A stretch of DNA of 64,000 nt from the NCBI GenBank assembly GCA_029255685.2, contig CM055319.2:7860747-7924746 (forward strand), read 5' to 3'. Source of the stretch: Silene conica (lineage: Eukaryota > Streptophyta > Magnoliopsida > Caryophyllales > Caryophyllaceae). Below the pieces are notes generated by a model. That model saw nothing but the letters and a program-made list of their open reading frames with translations, had not been told where the DNA came from and did no database searches. The translations under genes and the position numbers were made by a program. Positions 48,394 through 58,129 of this stretch are shown one piece after another (within the stretch, counting starts at the first letter, position 1; each line of letters begins with the position of its first letter).

Positions 48394-48728
48394 TGCAGAA
48401 TTTTGGTCATTGCTTAACTCCAGTTTCAGCCCAACTGCCCCAACATCGATAATCAAAGTAAATGTTAGAAAATGGGACGACGCAAACTCAATGCTAATTT
48501 TACCAGAGGCCAGAACATAAGATACTCGTACTGAAGCTAGTAGCTTGTGCTTCAATCAAACATGAGATCGAAAGAAAGAAGCTTATATACCCTGCAAGTG
48601 TACCCCATCCTCGTGGATGAATGCCGTTCCACGTTAAAGGCAGATTCCTATTTCATATACCCTTTGGAGAGTAAATGTTTTCTTGAATGCCCAGGAATCA
48701 CAACTCCTTAGATGCCGTACTATGTTTC

Positions 48729-50097
48729 TCAAGCAAAGTGTACAGTTACATTTGCTGAAGCTGTCTTGAATCTTAATACGTGCTTAAGAAACTCAAGCTC
48801 CTCAACGGCTGTTAGTTTAGTCTCCTCACACTTAATTACCAATTTTTCCAAGATGACGGCATTTCTCAGTACAAATTCTATTAGTTGGAGCTGACCTTCA
48901 CGATATTTTCCATAGTCAAGGATGGTGACACTTTTTAGTAGGGGCATTTCACAAGAAGTAGATAAGTCTGAGCTAATTACTCCATGATAACCCTGCCATT
49001 AGTTATAGATTGAAGTCCGACACAATTAAAAGAGAAGGCTGGACGCTATAAGTCGATTAAGTAAAAGAAGAAAACCAGTTATGCTAACCTCACTTCTCCA
49101 TGATACTTGGCCGTCTACTATGAGCTCCTCCAAGTCCACTGAGCTTTTCATTAACGCTATAATAACTTGGAGACATCTTTCATTATCCCACCGTGGCTGC
49201 AAAGCCAAACTCTACCATGTATTTTGTAGAATATCCACCTTCTCTAAGCAACACAATCGCTGAATAAGAAGAAACAAAATTTCTTGCATTACTCGAAACC
49301 GTATTCCGTCAAATTTGCAACAAACAAACAGTAACAGTAAAAAACAGAGTGATGAAAACACAAAACTATAATCAACAACAACATTACCCTAGTGCCTCAA
49401 TGACTCCCGCAAATTGTGGGGTAAGGGTACACAGCCTTACCCTTGTGTTAGCAACACAAAGAGGCTGTTTCCGAATGACGCAAGATGAAATTGCATCAAA
49501 ATTCAGATCATCAGTGTGTGCAGTTCATAACACCAAGAAATTCTACGCATGAACCAGTAGGTCAACACGTAATACCAGCGGAAAACAAACACGGCAAAAT
49601 AGAGATATATTTCCCTCAATGCCATCTATACTGTCCATGTATGACAGTAGGGATCAACCAAGGTCAACATTTACCAATAAAGTTTCCCTTTATATACAAT
49701 ACTACAGCAGTAGAAGCAACATCATTTTACCTATGTGCCAAGCATGTGGTTCGTGTACAATAAGACTCAAAGTCGATATCAATTCACCACCAAAGCAAAT
49801 GAGCACAATATCATGGAGCTAAAAAATTTCAGAGAGAAACAAGTGAGGGATCCAGTTTGTTAAGTTGAAAAAATGAATCATATTGTCATCAAACATGGTA
49901 GATAATTCTCTGTATTGAGTAAGTTTACCTAAAAAACAAGAGAAACCAAGTTATACTCAATCAAAGGCCCTACAAATTTTGAACAAACAATTACTAAAAC
50001 GCACCTGAAACGCATCACCTGACAATGTAAAAAACTCAACATCTCGAAAGTGCCTAAAAAATGCCTTTATTATTGGGCCTGACAAACCATTAGGTAA
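48729..50097 (-). pseudogene. Truncated copy of F-box gene 4
   Basis: Remains of three exons: the last 31 codons of exon 1 (50005-50097), exon 2 (49089-49259) and exon 3 (48729-48992), with the same splice sites as gene 4. The F-box and most LRRs are missing beyond 50097. Exon 2 has a TAG at 49212-49214 in place of the CAG of gene 4 (codon 16 of the exon). Exon 3 differs from gene 4 at one residue in its last 72, so the duplication is recent. Confidence 0.88.
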
Positions 50098-50360
50098 ATC
50101 GAAAAGGCTGGAGTTACACTCAGTGTAGGGGGGTTTTCCTACACTTGCAATGGGAGGGTGACATGTGTCCATTTTGTTGGAATCTGATTTTTGCATCTTT
50201 CTTGAGATTCCTTGCATTAAATGCCCACTTGCATGCTGATCCCACCTAATTACCCACTAACCTATAGTTTAAGACATGTTTACTTTTTGTAATTTTCTAC
50301 TTTTTCAACACAATTTGCTTTGGAGAATACATTTAAGGTATTTTGTATTATATATGTAGG

Positions 50361-50430
50361 GTATACGGCATACGGTATACATTTATACGGTATTTATACG
50401 GTATACGATATACGGTATTTATACGTATAC
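50361..50430. repeat. tatacgg(ta) palindromic simple repeat
   Basis: An irregular array of tatacgg, gtatac and ttatacggtat units, largely self-complementary, so able to form a hairpin or cruciform. Confidence 0.75.
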
Positions 50431-50914
50431 TTTAATTTTTAAATATTTTTTTTAATAAATTACTTTTTCCGTATTTCTCGGATTTTAATGTCGTATTTAT
50501 ACGGTATTTTTTTCAATTGAATATTTTTTATACTAAAATTAAAAAAAAAAGGAGATAATTACTTAAAAAACGGGAAGAGAACATGATATTTATACCTTAA
50601 GTAGTCTTTATATTTAATAAAGATTGTGAAAGAATCAGTCGTTTGCAGTGGGTGGGTTGGTTGATTGTTGTTTGCATAAGTTGTCATTTGCTCCATAGGT
50701 TGCAGGTTCAAGCCTTGTTGAGTGTCTCTATGTTTTATTTTTGGTAATTTTTTTGTTGTCAGGGATTAATGAACGTAACCCATAATTAAATTCAAATTAG
50801 TAATTTTAACATATTTAGCTATTTTTTCGTATCATATCTATCTGCATAGATCATAATTTTTTTTTGGGTGTAAAAATAAGAAAATATGCATATTTTATCA
50901 TAATGCTATAGTAC

Positions 50915-51000
50915 ATAGTTGAATATACTAAATCGCGACATGATTTAATTCGAGTATAGCATAGTTGAATATATTAAATCGCGAAATGATTTAATTTACG
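50915..51000. repeat. 46-bp tandem duplication
   Basis: Two units starting catagttgaatata(c/t)t and containing aaatcgcga. Non-coding. Confidence 0.8.
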
Positions 51001-51102
51001 ATAATATGTAACATGTTTATACCCATTACTTGTTTGTTGTTATTCAAGAAAAGCTTAAACTAATAGTTCATGGTCTACATTAGTTTAGCTTACAATTCAA
51101 CA

Positions 51103-51624
51103 CTAATCGTAATACGCCTCATCCTCTGACCATAAATCAAAGGGGCCATCGTCGTGGACAGTTGGATCATCCATGTCTCTGTTTCCCTCCATCCAACAAT
51201 GGTAGACATACCTTGCTTCTATCGTTGGTAAATCAAGACAGGTACACTGGATAGAAAACACACGACCCCATCTTGATCTGACTATTAACCCGTTTATTTC
51301 TTCTCTCTTCACCTGACTCTTATAATCAGCTGTCATCTTAGATGTATCTGTTCCAATTGCAAATAAAGAAGCCCACTTTCTGCACACTTCAGCCATACTA
51401 CGTTTGTCCTGATGATTGAGCCTCTCAAAAATGCTAGTCATTAGCTCATCAGAACTGAGCAATAGATGGTTAATTCGATCGCCTACTGTCGTCTTTTTTA
51501 GCACATACTGTGTTTCGAACAATGATTTAGATTTGAACTGCTCCTTTTTCCATCGTATGTAGTCATTCTCAAACTCACGTTTGTCTTCTCTGTAAAAGTA
51601 ACCAACACCAGTACAGCGAGGCAT
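51103..51624 (-). CDS. 173-aa F-box-like protein
   Basis: An intact frame from ATG 51624 (MPRCTGVGYFYRE) to 51103. Residues about 54-90 (LLLSSDELMTSIFERLNHQD...CRKWASLF) resemble an F-box: an (L)xxDELMxxIFxRL core and a CRKW ending. The N-terminal 50 residues are charged, and the C-terminus is acidic (WSEDEAYYD). It is far shorter than the cluster genes at 8-23 kb and lacks LRR and FBD. Two bases before the ATG sits a likely 5'-UTR intron acceptor (aaatag), with a donor at 52464, and a telo-box-rich promoter lies further up. This supports a transcribed gene. An SKP1-binding role is inferred from the F-box alone; the substrate is unknown. Confidence 0.6.
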   Translation of the reverse strand: MPRCTGVGYFYREDKREFENDYIRWKKEQFKSKSLFETQYVLKKTTVGDRINHLLLSSDELMTSIFERLNHQDKRSMAEVCRKWASLFAIGTDTSKMTADYKSQVKREEINGLIVRSRWGRVFSIQCTCLDLPTIEARYVYHCWMEGNRDMDDPTVHDDGPFDLWSEDEAYYD

Positions 51625-51626
51625 AC

Positions 51627-52464
51627 CTATTTAACGAAATTTAATTGCAGACAAAGAAACCCAATCAAATCCTGCAGAAATTACATAATTTACCACCAAA
51701 CCTTAACCCAAATCAGTTTATATGTCAAAAAGTTGAATTCAGTAAGCAGAAGAAATGTGCAACACTTATAGCAATAAACTTAATGAACAAAAATCTGAAA
51801 ACCATGGAGTAGCCACGAAATCCCAAAGTTCAGGAAGTTTTAGGGATACTAATACAGCTCTCAGAATTCTATTACTTACTATCTCTGTTTCCATCGGTTG
51901 CTTATCATGACTAGTCGAGATTCAGGCACGTAAAGTGAGTAACCAAAAGAGCTGAAGATATAAAATCACAGAGAAGTCATAAACAGAAAAATAGCTGAAA
52001 GTCTGAGGATTACTATTACGGCTTTCACCATTCCACTATGTACTACCTCCGTCTCCATCATTTGTTTAACATGACAATTCAAGAATCAGAAACTTCAAGT
52101 GATTGACTAACAGATCGAAAAATATGAAAGCACAGGGAAGTCGTAAACACCCAAATTCCAGCCAGTTTGAGGGATACTACTACAGTATTCACAATACTAT
52201 TAACTACAACAATTAACCACATTGTAAACCAGTAGTTAAGGAAATCGACAATACTTGCAGCGTTTAATTCACGCGGAACACAACCAGTTACCACTAATTT
52301 CAATCGTAGTTAATAACCTCTTTCCAAATTCGCAACTAAACCATTTTAACAAAAATAAATCTATTACAATTCAGGTGACTGTACAAATATAGATTTATGC
52401 ACAATTCGTTTAATCAGTGTATATACTACTTATGATTGAATACATTAAATTAGTGAATACTTAC
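51627..52464 (-). other. Likely 5'-UTR intron with internal tandem repeats
   Basis: Donor cttaaa then gtaagtattc at 52464; acceptor gttaaatag at 51627. The interior holds imperfect tandem repeats of about 140-165 bp (starting near 51835, 51974 and 52138) sharing (g)aagtc(a/g)taaac and tactactac phrases. Confidence 0.5.
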
Positions 52465-52610
52465 TTTAAGAGTAGTGGTCGTTGGACCTAGTGATCCCGT
52501 GTTCGTGCTTGATCTAAACTGGAAGTTTTCTTTCAGAGATAGGAAAAAGTTGGAGATCTGGAAAATGTGAAGGATTTAGAGAGATTGACTATTGTGTGTG
52601 GTGAAAAAGG

Positions 52611-52632
52611 GTTTAGGGTTTAGGGTTTAGCT
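52611..52632 (-). promoter_or_regulatory. Telo-box array
   Basis: On the minus strand, three consecutive aaaccct units lie just upstream of the inferred 5'-UTR exon of the 173-aa F-box-like gene. Telo-boxes (AAACCCTAA) are known plant promoter elements; the function here is inferred from position. Confidence 0.5.
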
Positions 52633-52693
52633 GTGTCAAAGTGGTAGAATTCTCATCTTAGAATTCGAAGATCCTGTGTTCAATTCCCCTAAG
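52633..52693 (+). other. tRNA-Gly-like relic
   Basis: agtggtagaattctc matches the D-arm/A-box of eukaryotic tRNA-Gly, followed 28 bases later by a tgttcaattcccc B-box-like T-arm. The acceptor and anticodon stems do not pair properly, so this is a tRNA pseudogene or SINE head rather than a functional tRNA. Confidence 0.4.
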
Positions 52694-53001
52694 CATCATT
52701 TTGAAGTTTAAATTTTCATTTAAAAATCACAAAAAGTGGTGTCAGTAAGGATCGAAACCGCGCCTACTATGGTGAACTATGAACAGTTATCCAACATGCT
52801 AATGAAGCCCTCTTGGCATATTCTGGAAGTACAATTTCAATTTATAACATAGCTGTTGGGCCTCCTTTGCTTTTTTGTAATCAAAATTGTTAATATTTTT
52901 TAAAAAATGTTCCTTGTATTCATATTAAAAAATGTTCCTTGTATATGTAAAATTGTTTATTAATGAAACTTAAAATAAAACGTGTAAATCAATTATAATA
53001 T

Positions 53002-55518
53002 TCAACCAAATCTACTGTAATTTGTGTACAAAGAGTTTGAGAATTGCGACTGTTGTTGAGAGTCGGAGTACTGCGATGACGAGTATTGCGGCCAATACTG
53101 ATGTGGGTGTGGGTGGGATACCGTGGGCGTCGTTTGAGAAGCTGCGAAAAGCGGAGTGACGTCCGTGGGTGTGTTTCGTGTGTCGCTGAAACCGCTCATG
53201 TACGATGATCCTTCACCGTTAGGGGGTTGGTTTGCTCGGGTCGTGCTCGTTGGCAGTATATTACCCGCGGCATCGGTGGCCTTGGGGTTTCTCCTCCTCT
53301 TTTTCTGCTTATCCAGACGTCTCCTCCCCGTCCCGCGCTTGCTTGGAGGGTCGGCAATGTCGTCTTCCCGTCTTGCTGCGTTTGCCTTCGGCTGCTTTAA
53401 ACTTAACCTATTCCGACCCCAAACTCTCAATGACACCCCGTCTGCCGCGAAGGAGTCTACGGCATGTATCCCGGCCACAGCCTCGAGTTCGCTGATTAGT
53501 TCGTCCGTACGAGTCTTGTAGATTGCGGACGCCTGATCGCTTTGCATGGCCAACCTTTTAATGTAGTCGTTTTTCATACTCATCCTGACTGATTTCTTGT
53601 TGCGTTCATTCGTTTCCGGGTCGTAATACCCAACACGGATGGCCTCGTATCGTCGTACCAAGTCTTTTCGCCATCGATCCAAGATGTAATTATCGGGGAT
53701 TCCCTTCACGTCTAACACGTCGAGGCACTTCATGATATGGCGGCATAAGATCCCCCGGAATTCAAACATCTTACAGCCGCAAATATAGTCACCTTTCCTC
53801 GTGTCGATTGTGACCTCGAAAGTCCTGCGATCTTTCCTCCAAATTGGCTCTGTGACCTTCGAAGTGGCCCTGTACCTCTTAATGTGATCGATAGGGCTTG
53901 GCTGTGTTTCGACGTTGGTGCTAATGCATCCGTAAACCTCGGTCTTGACCTCTTTGAATTTGGCGTTCGTGTAAACCTTACTGTAGATATCCTCGAAGAG
54001 CAATTGGGGATCCCATTTCAGCGGACTCTTTGCGTCTCTTGCGTTGTTCACCATCTCGTCCTCTACCTTTTTTTGTACGACGTCATTGTACTGGTGCATG
54101 AACTGAATCAGTCCGGTTTCAATATTCACGTGTCCTTTGATCAGCCTGTTTGTCTGCTCACTCCTCTGCGTGGAAGACATGCCGGCAGAGAAGGTGTCCT
54201 TCCAGTACACCGGCATCCACCTTTCTCTTATCGACCACGTGTCGGCTAACCACCTGTTCTGTCGCAACTGGTGTTTATCCAGAAATTCGGCCCACAGAGA
54301 ATACAATTCTTCGACCGTGACACTTTCGTGAACTATTGTGCGCATATCTTTGTCTATGGCATCGAATTTAGGATGGTGCTTCAAATGATTGTCAAAGTTC
54401 TGTAGGACATGCCAAAGACACAACCTGTGATCCGTTTCCGGGAATACTTCTCTGATGGCCCCCACCATTTTCCCGCATTGATCGGTTAGTAGAACCCGTG
54501 GAGCTCTGCCCATGCATTTTACCCAGTTGTTGAAGACCCAGGTGAAGGACTCTGTCTCCTCGTGTGATATTAGTGCTGCTGCGTAGATTATTGTACTCCC
54601 GTGGTGGTTGACACCAACGAAAGGGCAGAATGGCATCTGATACCTGTTGCTCAGGAAAGTGCTATCAAAGGAGACGGGGTCACCAAATGCCTGGTACATG
54701 GCACGACACCTTGCGTCAGACCAAAAAATGTTGAGCAATTTATTGTCCGTGTCCCTCTCAACATCGTAATAGAAATCTGAATTCTGAGCTTTCAACATTT
54801 CAAAATGATCAATTACCGCTTGAGCATCACCCCGCAATCTGGTTTTGCGTCGTTCTACGTTCACCAAGTTTTTCGCGTCCTTCCCGGTGAATGGAAGATG
54901 TTGAAGTCCTCCAACCTCCCTAACCAGAGTGTTGAAGCTGCGGGTGATGGGGATGCCTGCCCTGTCATTCATCATCAACCTCTCTTTGAAATACTCGCTT
55001 ACATGCCTGTAGTGGACGCAGTGTCGACTCATTTCCGGAGTCACTTCGTGGTTGTGCTCCAAATTACATGTTCTAATTTCGAATTTCCCATTCTCATCAT
55101 TCATTTGACCGAATATAAAAGTTGAACATACCTGGGGTTGTTTTATTTTCCGGGTTGGACTGGCCTCAGAACACATTAGCCTAATCTTGTACATCATATG
55201 GAACCGCGGTTCTTGTTGACCAGCGCCGTTCTTTCGTACGCCTTGCGACTTGAAGACCGGCATAATGGTGCTACTCCGGACATATAGTTCGAATCCCTTT
55301 TTGTATGCGTAGGTGAAACAGAAAGCGGCGAAGGTCTCCCCGGAATCAAATTCCATCCCTACGGATGGCTCCACAGCAGGTCCTCCGTCACCATTTCCGT
55401 CAAGGACATCGGCTGCCTGTTGTAGGATGTCGGTGTTGGTGTCAACCTCCTCAAAAATGTCGTTCTCTCCCGATTCCGAAACCTGATATTCTTCGTTTAA
55501 GTCAAAAATGGCGGCCAT
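53002..55518 (-). CDS. FAR1-RELATED SEQUENCE (FRS) protein
   Basis: An 838-aa single-exon frame from ATG 55518 (MAAIFDLNEEYQ), the usual size of FAR1/FHY3-family proteins. Residues about 55-160 form the FAR1 DNA-binding domain (GMEFDSGETFAAFCFTYAYK ... CNLEHNHEV). Residues about 280-375 are the MULE transposase core, with D285 (SFDSTF), D346 (LLTDQ) and the CLWH motif; a likely third acidic residue is E454 (STQRSEQ). A SWIM zinc finger follows (C580, C582, C592, H594), then a basic nuclear localisation stretch at about 720-740 (GRRRLDKQKKRRR) and an S/Q-rich tail. The family comprises transposase-derived transcription factors and some active Mutator-like transposases; I saw no flanking TIRs. 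The N-terminus is acidic. Confidence 0.92.
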   Translation of the reverse strand: MAAIFDLNEEYQVSESGENDIFEEVDTNTDILQQAADVLDGNGDGGPAVEPSVGMEFDSGETFAAFCFTYAYKKGFELYVRSSTIMPVFKSQGVRKNGAGQQEPRFHMMYKIRLMCSEASPTRKIKQPQVCSTFIFGQMNDENGKFEIRTCNLEHNHEVTPEMSRHCVHYRHVSEYFKERLMMNDRAGIPITRSFNTLVREVGGLQHLPFTGKDAKNLVNVERRKTRLRGDAQAVIDHFEMLKAQNSDFYYDVERDTDNKLLNIFWSDARCRAMYQAFGDPVSFDSTFLSNRYQMPFCPFVGVNHHGSTIIYAAALISHEETESFTWVFNNWVKCMGRAPRVLLTDQCGKMVGAIREVFPETDHRLCLWHVLQNFDNHLKHHPKFDAIDKDMRTIVHESVTVEELYSLWAEFLDKHQLRQNRWLADTWSIRERWMPVYWKDTFSAGMSSTQRSEQTNRLIKGHVNIETGLIQFMHQYNDVVQKKVEDEMVNNARDAKSPLKWDPQLLFEDIYSKVYTNAKFKEVKTEVYGCISTNVETQPSPIDHIKRYRATSKVTEPIWRKDRRTFEVTIDTRKGDYICGCKMFEFRGILCRHIMKCLDVLDVKGIPDNYILDRWRKDLVRRYEAIRVGYYDPETNERNKKSVRMSMKNDYIKRLAMQSDQASAIYKTRTDELISELEAVAGIHAVDSFAADGVSLRVWGRNRLSLKQPKANAARREDDIADPPSKRGTGRRRLDKQKKRRRNPKATDAAGNILPTSTTRANQPPNGEGSSYMSGFSDTRNTPTDVTPLFAASQTTPTVSHPHPHQYWPQYSSSQYSDSQQQSQFSNSLYTNYSRFG

Positions 55519-56170
55519 TAATAATTAGTATTTGGAGAAGATGAAGTTTGCAACTTGAGTATGAGTAATTAATTGTTTTGCTTTAAAATTGTTGTTATTG
55601 TTTTGGGTAATTGTTACAGTATGTTTTAGTGTAAGCTTAATATTAGAATAGTATTTGTAATTTGTTCGTTAATTTACGATAAACTGGTAGTATCGAGTAA
55701 TATTTACGGTAAGAAAAGTCAATTTTTACAAACTGGAGTGAAATTAAGACGTTAATTTTTTATTAAAATTAACTTTGTTAAAAAAAATAAGTACCTAATG
55801 TATTTGTTTACTAACTGAAAATAATTTAAAAGGAAATTTGATTTTGAAATAAGACAATTTTGAAAAACGAAAAGGCTTAGAATTCGTTTAGAAAGCAAAA
55901 TAAAAAAATACGACTTGTGAATTAAGAAAGACGACTAATTTCATAAATGTAAAGAAATTGTCCGAAATATTTGAAAGATTAAATTTACTAGTTGCATTTG
56001 GAAGATTAATTTAACATTACAACTTTGATTTGGAAGATTTAGTTTGCAAGTTGATGATTAAGTCTTATTTTATTAAATTATATTATTTTAGTTTTGGGTA
56101 TTTGTGAAGCTTGTTGTGGAAGCTTCTCTTTAAAATGGCTTTTTGGAGAAGCTTGTTGTGGAAGCTTTGG
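55519..56170. other. AT-rich upstream region of the FRS gene
   Basis: No ORF or recognisable element; carries the FRS promoter by position. A short direct repeat (gaagcttgttgtggaagctt-like, near 56108 and 56150) precedes the telomeric tract. Confidence 0.5.
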
Positions 56171-56530
56171 TTTACGATTTAGGGATTAGGGTTTCGGGTT
56201 TAGGGTTTAGGGTTTACGCTTTAGGGATTAGGGTTTCGGGTTTAGGGTTTAGGGTTTACGCTTTAGGGATTAGGGTATCGTGTTTAGGGTTTAGGGTTTA
56301 GGGTGTAGGGTTTAGGGTTTAGGGTTTAGGGTTTAGTGTTTAGGGCTTACGATGAGAGTCTATGGTGTAGGGTTTAGGGTTTACGCTTTAGGGTTTACGC
56401 TTTAGGGATTAGGGTATCGTGATTAGGGTTTAGGGTTTAGGGTTTAGGGTTAATGAGAGTCTATGGTGTAGGGTTCAGGGTTTAGGGTTTTGGTATAGAG
56501 TCGATGGTTTTAGGGTTTAGGGTTTAGTGG
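56171..56530 (+). repeat. Interstitial telomere-type repeat tract
   Basis: About 360 bp of TTTAGGG heptamers and variants on the plus strand (tttacgc, gattagg, gtatcg). The first part shows a 42-bp higher-order period: tttacg(a/c) starts at 56171, 56213 and 56255, equal to six heptamers. The phrase gagagtctatggtgtagggt recurs near 56353 and 56455. Confidence 0.92.
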
Positions 56531-57339
56531 TACTTGAATTATGTATTTTACTAAATAGTTCGTAAGTTGTATGTTAAGAATCCGATCGTACCCAATCGAT
56601 CCTATCGATACTGCTTTGTACGGGGAAACATGAACATACTATAGTCTATCGTAAACCCTAACCCCGTAGAACCGTAGACGATTTCGTTAATGTAAACCGT
56701 AAATGTAACCATTTAGTAAAATAACCACTAACACTTCATATTCTGAATTTAGAATACTATTAGTTTATAAGGATGAACTTAATTTTAGGCAAATATAATT
56801 TTGGATTTGTAATATAATTATAGTACGAACTTCATTTTAGACCAATTTGATTTTATATTAGTAATAGGTTTTAAACATATACTCCGTAGTTGATTATAGA
56901 CGAATTTCATTTTACTTAATACTTGAAGTAATAAGTTATTAATATGATCGTGACTTTTTAGAGGAATATCATTTTACTTAATACGTAACCCAGTTCAACG
57001 TCGTATATGGATTTTTGTAAATTAGTTGGATCTTATAAACCTACAATCCGATCGTACCAATTTGATCGTAACGACACTGATTTCAAATGAGAAACTACAA
57101 TATACGTTATAGACAAACTTCATAGTAGACTAATTTAATTTTTTTATAGCGGTAAATGAAGTATTGCAACGACGAACTTGATTTTAGACGATTTTGATTA
57201 AAGAATAGTAATAGGTTATATAGCTGAACTTGATCTTAGACGAATTTGATTCTAGATTAGTAACACATTACACTGAATTTCTTTGTCAACCTATTTTCTT
57301 ATGAATCTACAATCCGATCATACGAATTCGTTCGTAACG
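56531..57339. other. AT-rich spacer, no gene seen
   Basis: Contains loosely repeated phrases such as gatcgtaccaa, gacgaattt and aacttgattttagac. No ORF of note. Confidence 0.5.
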
Positions 57340-57690
57340 ACACAAGTTAATGTGCTTCTTTCACACGGATTACCAACTAAATGTGCTTCTTTGACATTAT
57401 AAATATGACATGAAATCCTAACCATTAAATCCAAAAAATTGACACTATGAAGAAGATCTTGGCCATTGGTTTGGTATGTTTCACACGGATTACCAACCTA
57501 ATGTGCTTCTTTCACTCGGTTTACCTAGTTAATGTGCTTCTTTGACATTATAACTACGACAACATATCCTAACCATTCATTCCAAAAATTGACATTATGA
57601 AGAAGATCCTGGCCATTGGTTTGGTGTGTTTCACACGGATTACCTACTTAATGTGCTTGTTTCACACGGATTACCAACTACGGTGGTTCT
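57340..57690 (+). repeat. Promoter-proximal tandem repeats of small gene A
   Basis: A unit starting acacggattaccaac recurs at 57363, 57483, 57633 and 57664 (spacings 120, 150 and 31 bp). The 31-bp core continues with taatgtgcttctttc. The two longer units each contain an ATG-initiated small ORF starting MKKILAIGLVCF (57447-57545, 32 aa; 57597-57704, 35 aa); these are noted but not called as genes. Confidence 0.85.
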
Positions 57691-57698
57691 CATTTTTT

Positions 57699-57707
57699 CT
57701 ATAAAAG
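57699..57707 (+). promoter_or_regulatory. TATA box of small gene A
   Basis: tctataaaagg lies about 150 bp before the ATG at 57857. The interval is a CT-rich leader (ctctctctttctctcc twice) ending in a telo-box-like aaaccctaa at about 57835. Confidence 0.65.
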
Positions 57708-57856
57708 GAAAGAAACACAAAGTCCATTAACATTTTATCAAAAGAACCCGTCACCTTCTCTCTCTTTCTCTCCAAAGCAGTCACCTTCTCTCTCTTTTTC
57801 TCTCCAAATCGTCATCTTTTGCTCCATTAAAAATAAACCCTAATACTCGTATTAAT

Positions 57857-58129
57857 ATGGAATCATTTCGAACCCATACCGAGGAAGTTGTTCGAAAATA
57901 CGAGGAAGCATTAACCTTCGTCCGTCAACAACAACTGAAGTTGATGAAGTTGGCGGTATCGACCATTGAAGTTCGTAATGAAGGATGTGAGTTAGGTCGT
58001 GTGGGTGAGGAAGAAGTACTCGACCATGGGATCGAGTTGTTGATACTAGCTTACAATGTTTGCGGTTCAACCGCGAGCACTTACAAGGACTGTATAAAGG
58101 AGTTGAAGGATCTTTTAAGTAGAATGTAA
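57857..58129 (+). CDS. 90-aa small helical protein A (novel family)
   Basis: Single exon, ATG with TATA box and CT-rich leader, 90 residues (MESFRTHTEEVVRKYEEALT ...). It aligns without gaps to the proteins at 59009, 60913 and 62324. Shared positions include Y15, E16, A18, R23, Q26, V34, R40, N41, C44, G47, G50, E53, L55, L61, A65, Y76, L83, K84, D85 and L87. The pattern suggests four amphipathic helices with a turn at the C44..G47..G50 stretch. There is no signal peptide, membrane segment or known domain. It is the most diverged of the set (charged residues EEEVLDH replace the AHEALQ region). Function unknown; cytosolic location and oligomerisation are only guesses. Confidence 0.75.
   Translation: MESFRTHTEEVVRKYEEALTFVRQQQLKLMKLAVSTIEVRNEGCELGRVGEEEVLDHGIELLILAYNVCGSTASTYKDCIKELKDLLSRM

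Larger units (their letters stand above)
44488..50097. repeat. Segmental duplication, copy B
   Basis: The second copy of 18899-22145, same orientation. It is longer because of a 3.0-kb LINE insertion (45364-48393) and a local difference at 44815-45000. Homology stops abruptly at 50097 inside the F-box gene's first exon; beyond it the sequence is unrelated. Confidence 0.85.
50098..51060. other. Intergenic sequence after the duplication breakpoint
   Basis: No gene seen. It holds a tatacggta-rich palindromic run (50361-50430) and a 46-bp tandem duplication (50915-50960, 50961-51000). A weak tRNA-like B-box phrase (ggttgcaggttcaagcc) is near 50698. Confidence 0.5.

Noticed and set aside
53156..53521. 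121-codon plus-strand ORF
   Set aside because: Antisense shadow of the GC-richer FRS coding region.
53884..54249. 121-codon plus-strand ORF
   Set aside because: Antisense shadow of the FRS MULE domain region.
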